Assembly: GCA_003248565.1 (NCBI GenBank)
Contig: QFOV01000036.1
Coordinates: 1-18,357 of the forward strand
Length of the DNA: 18,357 nucleotides
Direction of reading: 5' to 3'
From: Stenotrophomonas sp.
Lineage (GTDB): Bacteria > Pseudomonadota > Gammaproteobacteria > Xanthomonadales > Xanthomonadaceae
Position 1 is the first letter of the stretch, and each line of letters opens with the position of its first letter. Shown here piece after piece: positions 12,726 through 18,357 of the stretch. A program made the translations under genes and the position numbers. The notes under the pieces were generated by a model. The model saw only the letters and a list, made by a program, of their open reading frames with translations. It was not told the DNA's origin and searched no databases.

Positions 12726-14577
12726 TGTTCAACTCCGTGTTGCAGGGCATATCGGCCGCGCGGCGCAAATCTTCAAGGCGGAGTACAAGATTTGCGGCAG
12801 AGGCCCGATAAAGGTCTTCCGGGACGTCCTGGCCGTCGGTCACCCAGGTGATCGGCAGGCGGTGATCGACCGCCACCGACAGGGCAGAACCGAAGCGGCC
12901 GGTCTCGTCCAGCTTGGTCAGCACCACGCCCTGCGGGTTGGCGGCGCTGAAGCGGCGCACCACTTCGTCCATGTCCTGGAAGGCAGTGTTGGCGGGCAGT
13001 ACCAGCAGGGTGCGGATCTGGCCGGCGGCGCGCAGCCACTGCAGCTGGGCGGTGAGGGCGCGGTCGCGCTGGCCCAGGCCGGCGGTATCGATCAGCACCA
13101 GTTTGTAGTCGGCCAGCTTCTGCAGCAGCTGGTTGAGGTCGGTGCCGCTATTGGCCTCGTGCACGGCGATGCCGAGCTGGCGGCCGAAGCCGTACAGCTG
13201 CTCGCGGGCGCCGATGCGCTGGGTATCGGTGGTGACCAGGGCCACGTCGCGGGCGGCATGGGCTTCGGCGAAACGCGAGGCCAGCTTGGCGATGGTGGTG
13301 GTCTTGCCGGCACCGGTGGGGCCGACCAGGGCGATCACGCCGCCGGTTTCCATCGGGTCGACCGGGGCGATCGGCAGCTTCTTGGAGATCAGCCCCAGCA
13401 TCAGGCCGCGGGCGCGGCTGGGATCGATGTCGGCCGGGATCTGGGTGGCGACGTCGCGGGCCAGGCCGGCGTCGAAGCCGTATTCGTCCATCAGGTCCAG
13501 CGCATTGGCGCGCACCGCGCTGCCGCGCAGGCGCTCATCGGTGAAGCGGTTCATCTCGCGCTCGATCAGGTGGCGCATGCCGGCCACTTCCTGGCGCAGC
13601 TGGCTGAGCTGTTCGTCGTCGCGGGCGATGATCACCGGGCTGGTGGTGATCGGGGCGACCGGGGCGATGCTGGCGACCGCTGCCGGTGCGGCGGTTTCGA
13701 TGGCGACGGCGACCGGGGCTTCAGCCGATTGCGGGGCTGCGGAGGCAGCGATCGTGGTGGCGATTGGCGCGACCTGCTCGATTGCAGGTGCCACCGCGGC
13801 GACGGCGAGCACCGGCGCAGCAGGAATTGCAGGGATCGCCACGGCAGCGGCCGGTTGCAGCGGGGCCAGCTCCGGCTCCGGCATCGGCGGATCGATGACG
13901 AAGCGTGCGCGCTCGATCGGAGCAGGTGGCTCGATGGTGACGGCAGCGATGGCGTCGGCGAAGCTGGCCTGCTGGGTGACAGCGGGTACGGCTGCCAGCG
14001 GCGCGCCCGCAGCGGCGCTGCCGGCCGGACGGAACGCAGGCACGATCGGCAGTTCGTCGGCGCTGGCCGGCTGGGTGGCAAACAAGGTCTGCGGGGCCGG
14101 CGTGCGGGGAGCGACCGGTTCAACCTCGGCCGACTTGAGCAGGCCGGCGAAGCGGCTGCCCGGTGCCAGCTCGATGCTGTTGTCGATGGAGCGACCGGTG
14201 GCGCCAACCGCCGAACGTGCCAGGGCGGCGACGGCCGAGGTGGTGGCGGTGACCGGTTCCGGTTCCGGTGCCTTGCGGCGGGTCATCGCGGCCATGATGG
14301 CTTCGGCGGCGCTGCGCGGCTTGGCCGGGGCCGGCGGTGCCGGGCGGCTGGCTTCCAGCGCCTGCTTCACTGCGGTCTCGTCGTAGTGCGCGGCAGCCAC
14401 GATCTCCACGCCTTCCTCGATCCGGCGGTTGGACAGGATCACGGCATCGGGGCCGTGTTCCTTGCGCACGAGGTTCATGGCGGTGCGCATGTCAGCGGCG
14501 ACGAAACGTTTGATCTTCATGCTTTGGTACCGGGAGTGAGGCTGCGGCGAAGGAGTGGCGTTGGCGATGTCGAACAT
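12712..14577 (-). CDS. flhF: SRP-like GTPase FlhF, polar flagellar placement
   Basis: This GTPase of the SRP54/FtsY class marks the pole for flagellar assembly. The B domain begins MKIKRFVAADMRTAMNLVRK. The N domain is at about 325-405. The G domain has GPTGAGKTT (419-427), DTQRIGAREQL (451-461), DTAGLGQRD (497-505) and TKLDE (554-558). Between B and N lies an Ala/Pro/Val-rich linker of about 240 residues (about 75-320), which makes the protein 621 residues; I recall most FlhF proteins as roughly 370-500. The start is uncertain. ATG 14577 has AAGGAG (complement of 14589-14594) 11 nt upstream. The conserved family start is residue 20, ATG 14520 (602 residues), which lacks a clear Shine-Dalgarno. 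It follows flhA by 95 nt and overlaps flhG by 14 nt. Confidence 0.94.
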   Translation of the reverse strand: MFDIANATPSPQPHSRYQSMKIKRFVAADMRTAMNLVRKEHGPDAVILSNRRIEEGVEIVAAAHYDETAVKQALEASRPAPPAPAKPRSAAEAIMAAMTRRKAPEPEPVTATTSAVAALARSAVGATGRSIDNSIELAPGSRFAGLLKSAEVEPVAPRTPAPQTLFATQPASADELPIVPAFRPAGSAAAGAPLAAVPAVTQQASFADAIAAVTIEPPAPIERARFVIDPPMPEPELAPLQPAAAVAIPAIPAAPVLAVAAVAPAIEQVAPIATTIAASAAPQSAEAPVAVAIETAAPAAVASIAPVAPITTSPVIIARDDEQLSQLRQEVAGMRHLIEREMNRFTDERLRGSAVRANALDLMDEYGFDAGLARDVATQIPADIDPSRARGLMLGLISKKLPIAPVDPMETGGVIALVGPTGAGKTTTIAKLASRFAEAHAARDVALVTTDTQRIGAREQLYGFGRQLGIAVHEANSGTDLNQLLQKLADYKLVLIDTAGLGQRDRALTAQLQWLRAAGQIRTLLVLPANTAFQDMDEVVRRFSAANPQGVVLTKLDETGRFGSALSVAVDHRLPITWVTDGQDVPEDLYRASAANLVLRLEDLRRAADMPCNTELNNAVA

Positions 14578-14631
14578 GGCGTGGCGGGCTCCTTCTTGCG
14601 GAATGGGTGCGGTGCAGCAGGTGTCTGGTTT

Positions 14632-14653
14632 CCGTCACCGGCATTGCTGACGG
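14632..14653. repeat. Small hairpin in the flhA-flhF gap
   Basis: CCGTCA (14632-14637) and TGACGG (14648-14653) form a 6-bp stem with a 10-nt loop in the only sizeable gap (95 bp) of the flhB-cheA run. No T-tract follows on the minus strand, so it is not a standard terminator. I see no clear promoter in this gap. Confidence 0.45.
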
Positions 14654-14672
14654 TGTCGGTTTTCGGGCTGCC

Positions 14673-16781
14673 TCAGCTGATCGTGCCGACCAGCTTCAGG
14701 CGTTTGTCTTCCGGCACTTCGCTGTAGGCCAGGACCGACAGCGAGGGAACGCTGTGGCGGACCAGGCGCGCCAGCGCGGCGCGGACCGGGGCCGGTACCA
14801 GCACTACAGCCGGCTCGTTGCGGGCCTCCTGCTTGCCGACGCAGTCGGCAAGGCTTTGGTGGAGGCGTTCGGCGAGACCAGGTTCCAGTGCGGCGCCATT
14901 GCCTTGTGTTGACTCCTGCAAGACGCGTTCCAATTGCGGGTTGAGGGTGAACACCGGCAGCTCCGGCGAGGAGCCGGCGATTTCCTGCACGATGAAGCGG
15001 CCCAGCGCACCGCGTACCGAGGCGGTAAGCGCAGCGGGGTCCTGGGTGACCGGTGCGGCTTCGACCAGCGCTTCGGCGATCTTGCGCAGCTGGCGGATCG
15101 GGATGCGCTCGATCAGCAGGTTCTGCAGTACACGGGCCACGGTGGACAGCGGCAGCGCCTTGGGCGAGAGATCTTCGGCCAGCTTGGGTGCGCTCTTGGC
15201 CAGGGTCGCCAGCAGCTGCTGGACTTCTTCATGGCCGAGCAGTTCCGGCGCGTGCTCGCGGATCAGGTGCGACAGGTGGGTGGCGACCACGGTGGCGGGA
15301 TCGACCACGGTGTAACCCAGCGACTCGGCATGGGCGCGCTGATGCGGTTGGATCCAGGTGGCGTCCAGGCCGAACGCCGGGTCCTTGCCGGCAATGCCTT
15401 CCAGCGTGCCCATGGCGCTGCCCGGGTCCAACGCCAGTTCGCGGTCCGGATGGATGTCGGCGGTGCTGACCGGCACGCCGTGGATCAGCAGGCGGTAATG
15501 CGTGGCCGGCAGCTCCAGGTTGTCGCGGATATGGACTGGCGGAATCAGGAAACCCAGGTCCTGGGTGAGTTTGCGGCGCACGCCCTTGATGCGTGTCATC
15601 AACTCGCCGCCCTGGGCCTTGTCGACCAGCGGAATCAGCCGGTAGCCGACTTCCAGGCCCAGTGGATCGACCGGGCGCAACTCGTCCCAGGTCAATTCAG
15701 CGGTAGGGGCAGGTTGCGGCTGGCCGAGGGCGTTCAAGCCACCTTCGTTGGTGCTGGTGTCGTTGGCGGAGGTCTTGGCAGCAGCGCTGGTCTCGCGTTT
15801 CCACAACTTCCAGGCGATGAAACCGAGGATGGCGGCCAGGCTGAGGAAGGCCAGGTTCGGCATGCCCGGTACCAGACCGACGAGACCGATGATGCCGGCG
15901 GTGATGGCCAGGGCACGGTACTGGCCGAACACCTGGCCCATCATCGCTTCGCTCATGTCCTGCGAGCGCGAGGCGCGGGTGACCAGCATGGCCACGGCGC
16001 TGGAAACCAGCAATGCCGGCAGCTGCGCCACCAGGCCGTCGCCGATCGACAGCAGCGTATAGGTGGCCGCTGCGTCGCCGAACGGCATGCCGTGCTGCAG
16101 TACACCCACGGCCAGGCCGCCGAGCATGTTGATGAAAAGGATCAGGATGCCGGCGATGGCGTCGCCGCGGATGAATTTGCTGGCGCCGTCCATTGCGCCG
16201 TAGAAGTCGGCTTCCTCGCGGACTTCTTCACGGCGGACCTTGGCTTCCTCGCGCGTCAGCAAACCGGCGTTGAGGTCGGCGTCGATCGCCATCTGCTTGC
16301 CGGGCATGGCGTCCAGGATGAAGCGGGCGGTCACTTCCGACACGCGTCCGGCACCCTTGGTGATGACCACGAAATTGATGATGGTCAGGATCGCGAACAC
16401 CACGATGCCGACGGCGTAGTTGCCGCCGATGACGAATTCACCGAAGGCGGCGATCACCTTGCCTGCGGCCTCATGGCCGTCCTGGCCATTGAGCAGGATG
16501 ACGCGGGTGGAGGCCACGTTCAGCGCCAGCCGCAGCATGGTGGTGACCAGCAGCACGATCGGAAAGATGGTGAAATCCAGTGGCCGCTTCACGTACACGA
16601 CGGCCAGCAGCACCAGCATGGAGATGGCGATGTTCAGGGTGAACAGGGCATCCAGCACCGGCGCGGCCAGCGGCACCACCACCATTGCCAGCAGGGCCAG
16701 CACGATCAATGGCGCGCCAAGCCCGTGGCGCAGCATGTCCAGCACGCGGCGTGCGGAGAAACCCGAGGTCTGGGCGTTCAT
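14673..16781 (-). CDS. flhA: Flagellar type III export gate protein FlhA
   Basis: This 702-residue protein forms the ring of the flagellar export apparatus and converts proton motive force into protein export. The N-terminal half (about 20-310) holds some eight hydrophobic segments. The FHIPEP-family signature spans about 144-172 (AGRVSEVTARFILDAMPGKQ, then MAIDADLNAG). The RGDAIAG motif places Asp207 where Salmonella FlhA has the proton-linked Asp208. A charged linker (about 325-370) leads to the cytoplasmic substrate- and chaperone-docking domain (about 370-702). Length matches the family (about 690-700). Its ATG overlaps the flhB stop as ATGA (16778-16781). The flagellar rather than virulence identity follows from the flhB and flhF neighbours. 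Confidence 0.97.
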   Translation of the reverse strand: MNAQTSGFSARRVLDMLRHGLGAPLIVLALLAMVVVPLAAPVLDALFTLNIAISMLVLLAVVYVKRPLDFTIFPIVLLVTTMLRLALNVASTRVILLNGQDGHEAAGKVIAAFGEFVIGGNYAVGIVVFAILTIINFVVITKGAGRVSEVTARFILDAMPGKQMAIDADLNAGLLTREEAKVRREEVREEADFYGAMDGASKFIRGDAIAGILILFINMLGGLAVGVLQHGMPFGDAAATYTLLSIGDGLVAQLPALLVSSAVAMLVTRASRSQDMSEAMMGQVFGQYRALAITAGIIGLVGLVPGMPNLAFLSLAAILGFIAWKLWKRETSAAAKTSANDTSTNEGGLNALGQPQPAPTAELTWDELRPVDPLGLEVGYRLIPLVDKAQGGELMTRIKGVRRKLTQDLGFLIPPVHIRDNLELPATHYRLLIHGVPVSTADIHPDRELALDPGSAMGTLEGIAGKDPAFGLDATWIQPHQRAHAESLGYTVVDPATVVATHLSHLIREHAPELLGHEEVQQLLATLAKSAPKLAEDLSPKALPLSTVARVLQNLLIERIPIRQLRKIAEALVEAAPVTQDPAALTASVRGALGRFIVQEIAGSSPELPVFTLNPQLERVLQESTQGNGAALEPGLAERLHQSLADCVGKQEARNEPAVVLVPAPVRAALARLVRHSVPSLSVLAYSEVPEDKRLKLVGTIS

Positions 16782-17908
16782 CGGGTGCCTCCCTTGCCGA
16801 ACTCGTCAATATCGATGGGTGCCATCTGCGGCATCGGGCCCGTGCGCCATTGGCGCAGCTGGTAGACGTAGGACAGGACCAGGGCAACAGCCGAATACAG
16901 TCTCACGGGGATTTCCTTGCCGAGTTGGCTTTCCCGATACAAGGCGCGTGCCAAAGGCGGTGACGAGACGACGGCGACCTTGTTGCCGTCGGCTACCTGG
17001 CGGATGCGCAGGGCCAGTTCGTCGACGCCGCGGGCGACCACGGTGGGGGCGCTCATGCGTCCGCTCTCGTACTTCAGGGCGACCGCATAGTGGGTGGGGT
17101 TGACCAGCACCACGTCGGCGGTGGGCACGGCTTCCATCATCCGCCGCTGTGACAGCTGCATCTGCATCTGCCGGATGCGACCCTTGACCTCAGGGCTGCC
17201 CTCACTTTCCTTCATCTCACGGCGCAGCTCCTCGCGGGTCATCTTCAGCTTCCGCAGCCAGTTCCACTTCTGGTAGGGCGCGTCGATGGCGGCGAGCAGG
17301 GCCATGGCACCCGCGGTGGCCAGCAGCAGCTTGAGGGTGAAGCCCAGACCGCGGCCAATGGCGCTCTCAAGTGGCAGGTGCAGCAGCCCGCGCAGGCCGT
17401 CTGCACCTTGCCAGATGCACAGGCCGGCGGCCGTGCCGACGAAGGCCACGCGCAGCATCGATTTGACCAGCTCGGCCAATGCTTCGGCGCCGACCAGGCG
17501 CTTGATCCCGGTCAGCGGGTTCATGCGCTTGAGATCGGGCATCAGCGCTTTGTTGGAGAACTGCAGCCCGCCCATCAAGGCCGGGGCAATCATGCCGGCC
17601 GCCAGGCACACCACGATCAGTGGACTGAAGGCCAGCATCAGCTTGAGCAGCATCCAGCCGGCGTGGCCGAACAAGGCGTTCGGGGTATTGAGCAGCCCGA
17701 CCTCAGGCGACAGCGCAGCCTTCATCCATTGCCGGGCCGAGTTGCCCATTGAGCCGGCCATGGCGTACAGCGCCAGCACGGCGGCGACGAACACCGCGGC
17801 GGTCGCCAGCTCGCGCGAGCGCGGGATATTGCCTTGCTCGCGGGCTTCGCGCAGGCGTTTTTCGGTGGGAAGTTCGGTTTTTTCCCCGGCCTGTTCGTTC
17901 TCGGACAT
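16778..17908 (-). CDS. flhB: Flagellar type III export switch protein FlhB
   Basis: This 376-residue inner-membrane protein controls the switch from rod/hook to filament export. An N-terminal basic segment (EKTELPTEKRLREAREQGNI) precedes four membrane segments at about 33-52, 84-108, 144-167 and 188-208. A cytoplasmic domain follows. Its autocleavage motif NPTH is at 270-273 (VVLVNPTHYAVAL), and cleavage falls between Asn and Pro as in Salmonella (269/270). I start at ATG 17908 (MSENEQAG). A frame extending to 17947 would begin upstream of the predicted transcript start. There is no Shine-Dalgarno, and two out-of-frame ATGs precede it at 17918 and 17913. It is the first gene behind the sigma-54 promoter. 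Confidence 0.95.
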   Translation of the reverse strand: MSENEQAGEKTELPTEKRLREAREQGNIPRSRELATAAVFVAAVLALYAMAGSMGNSARQWMKAALSPEVGLLNTPNALFGHAGWMLLKLMLAFSPLIVVCLAAGMIAPALMGGLQFSNKALMPDLKRMNPLTGIKRLVGAEALAELVKSMLRVAFVGTAAGLCIWQGADGLRGLLHLPLESAIGRGLGFTLKLLLATAGAMALLAAIDAPYQKWNWLRKLKMTREELRREMKESEGSPEVKGRIRQMQMQLSQRRMMEAVPTADVVLVNPTHYAVALKYESGRMSAPTVVARGVDELALRIRQVADGNKVAVVSSPPLARALYRESQLGKEIPVRLYSAVALVLSYVYQLRQWRTGPMPQMAPIDIDEFGKGGTR

Positions 17909-17942
17909 TGCATGGCATGGAAGGAGGGTTCTTCCATTGCCG

Positions 17943-17959
17943 TGCAAAAATCATTCCAG
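17943..17959 (-). promoter_or_regulatory. Sigma-54 (RpoN) -24/-12 promoter of the flhB operon
   Basis: On the minus strand CTGGAATGATTTTTGCA (17959-17943) has GG and GC separated by exactly 10 nt. It fits YTGGCACGRNNNTTGCW at all but two of the specified positions (C to A and C to T in the -24 block). Transcription would start near 17932, about 24 nt before the flhB ATG. This fits RpoN and FleQ-type control of class II flagellar genes in polar flagellates. The AT-rich element stands out from the GC-rich surroundings. Confidence 0.83.
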
Positions 17960-17970
17960 AATGGGCTTTG

Positions 17971-17992
17971 GTAGTGCCGAGCCATGCTCGGC
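17971..17992 (+). repeat. SMAG element 1
   Basis: This 22-bp palindromic unit runs from GTAGTGCCGAGCC to GCTCGGC. It lies 11 bp upstream of the -24 element of the flhB promoter. It is the outer-left arm of the nested palindrome 17971-18134. Confidence 0.9.
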
Positions 17993-18016
17993 TGGGGCAT
18001 TACAAGCAATCCCACT

Positions 18017-18038
18017 GTAGTGCCGAGCCATGCTCGGC
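18017..18038 (+). repeat. SMAG element 2
   Basis: Identical to element 1 over 22 bp and in the same orientation, separated from it by 24 bp. It faces element 3 across a spacer containing TACCGGTA (18047-18054). Confidence 0.9.
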
Positions 18039-18063
18039 AAGGGCTCTACCGGTAAATCCCCAT

Positions 18064-18085
18064 GCCGAGCATGGCTCGGCACTAC
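18064..18085 (-). repeat. SMAG element 3
   Basis: Inverted copy (GCCGAGC...GGCACTAC). With element 2 it makes a dimer like the one at 4382-4449, with the same TACCGGTAA spacer core. Confidence 0.9.
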
Positions 18086-18112
18086 AGGCTTGGGTTCATG
18101 GGTAATGCCTCT

Positions 18113-18134
18113 GCCGAGCATGGCTCGGCACTAC
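18113..18134 (-). repeat. SMAG element 4
   Basis: Inverted copy that pairs with element 1 and ends 4 bp after the stop codon of the EAL gene. Its inner flank (GGTAATGCC) mirrors that of element 1 (GGCATTAC), so the symmetry extends beyond the unit. Confidence 0.9.
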
Positions 18135-18138
18135 GGGG

Positions 18139-18357
18139 CTACTCCTGGCTGGTGTTGAACGAAGCCAGCCGTGCTTCCAGGGCCGCATGCTGGGCGTCGC
18201 CGCCGTGCAGGCGCATGAAGTTCTCCGCACTGACCGGGCGGCCGAGCAGGTAGCCCTGCAGGTGATCGCAGCCAAGCCGTTCCACATAGGAGCGTTGCCC
18301 CTGGGTCTCGATGCCCTCGGCGACGATCTCCATGTTCAGCGCGTGCCCAAGGGCGAC
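18139..18357 (-). CDS. EAL-domain protein, C-terminal end (5' part outside window)
   Basis: This is the last 72 codons of a larger gene, open to the window edge and ending in TAG (18141-18139). It reads VALGHALNMEIVAEGIETQG and then GCDHLQGYLLGRPVSAENF. These are the final conserved blocks of the EAL (cyclic-di-GMP phosphodiesterase) domain: the AEG[IV]ET loop, whose glutamate is catalytically important, and the QGY-x-x-x-RP motif. Upstream domains such as GGDEF, PAS or membrane parts cannot be judged. The SMAG palindrome separates it from flhB, so co-transcription is unlikely. Its position beside flagellar genes suggests, but does not prove, a role in the motile-to-sessile switch. Confidence 0.9.
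   Translation of the reverse strand, partial: VALGHALNMEIVAEGIETQGQRSYVERLGCDHLQGYLLGRPVSAENFMRLHGGDAQHAALEARLASFNTSQE

Noticed and set aside
14578..14672. A separate promoter for flhF in the flhA-flhF gap
   Set aside because: I found no GG-N10-GC element with TTGC and no TCAAG/GCCGATA pair there, only a small hairpin.
10521..14727. Very long plus-strand open frames (up to 840 codons) opposite flhF, flhG, fliA and cheY
   Set aside because: They lie antisense to well-conserved genes, have compositionally biased translations without recognisable domains, and reflect the scarcity of stop codons in high-GC DNA.
14934..16865. A 643-codon plus-strand frame opposite flhA
   Set aside because: The minus-strand frame is a full-length FlhA. 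The plus frame is rich in Gly, Gln and His and has no domain I recognise.
17909..17947. Longer start for flhB
   Set aside because: It would begin upstream of the predicted sigma-54 transcript start. FlhB homology begins at MSENEQAGEKTELPTEKR.
17971..18134. CRISPR array
   Set aside because: Units are palindromic, change orientation and have spacers that mirror each other. Only four copies occur, and no cas gene is near. They match SMAG/REP elements.

Overview
The window looks like a core flagellar and chemotaxis locus of a high-GC gammaproteobacterium of the Xanthomonadaceae, most likely a Stenotrophomonas of the S. maltophilia group. Three things point there: the gene order (flhB-flhA-flhF-flhG-fliA-cheY-cheZ-cheA-motC-motD-ParA-like-CheW-like); the protein sequences; and 22-bp GTAG-tipped palindromes that match the SMAG (Stenotrophomonas maltophilia GTAG) REP family as I remember it. 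Every gene I accept lies on the minus strand, so transcription runs from high to low coordinates. The many long plus-strand open frames are GC-rich shadows.

Layout in the direction of transcription. (1) 18357-18139: the 3' end of an EAL-domain (cyclic-di-GMP phosphodiesterase type) gene. (2) 18134-17943: four SMAG units arranged as a 164-bp nested palindrome, then a strong sigma-54 (-24/-12) promoter. (3) 17908-8200: a compact run flhB, flhA, flhF, flhG (fleN), fliA, cheY, cheZ, cheA. Stop and start codons overlap or nearly touch except for a 95-bp flhA-flhF gap. (4) 8199-7937: an inverted pair of GC-rich REP-like elements around an AT-rich core, then a FliA (sigma-28) promoter. (5) 7936-4492: motC, motD, a ParA/ParC-type ATPase and a ParP-type CheW-like protein, all overlapping or 3 nt apart. 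(6) 4491-4161: a SMAG pair, two tandem GC-rich repeats and a third FliA-type promoter. (7) 4160-1492: a STAS-domain protein, a second CheY and a second CheA, ending in a textbook rho-independent terminator. (8) 1348-1: a FliA promoter and a methyl-accepting chemotaxis protein that runs off the window.

How the genes work together. FlhB and FlhA belong to the flagellar type III export gate. FlhF and FlhG set flagellar position and number. FliA is the late flagellar sigma factor, and three promoter-like sites in this same window match its consensus with one shared 14-nt spacing. The locus therefore reads as a local cascade: sigma-54 drives flhB through fliA and cheYZA, then FliA drives motCD-parC-parP, STAS-cheY-cheA and the receptor gene. 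CheA, CheY and CheZ form the main phosphorelay. The ParC/ParP-like pair probably places the chemoreceptor array at the cell pole. MotC/MotD are an alternative stator. The STAS-CheY-CheA-MCP block is a second CheA pathway. No cheB, cheR or stand-alone cheW is present here. The cheB position known from Pseudomonas and Vibrio loci (between cheA and the motCD/parC genes) is occupied by repeats.

The least explained features are: a repeated acidic-hydrophobic peptide in the main CheA linker and a different triplicated helical motif in the ParP-like protein; a motC promoter so close to the start codon that the mRNA may be leaderless; the nested SMAG palindrome abutting the sigma-54 promoter; and the unusually long Ala/Pro linker of FlhF.
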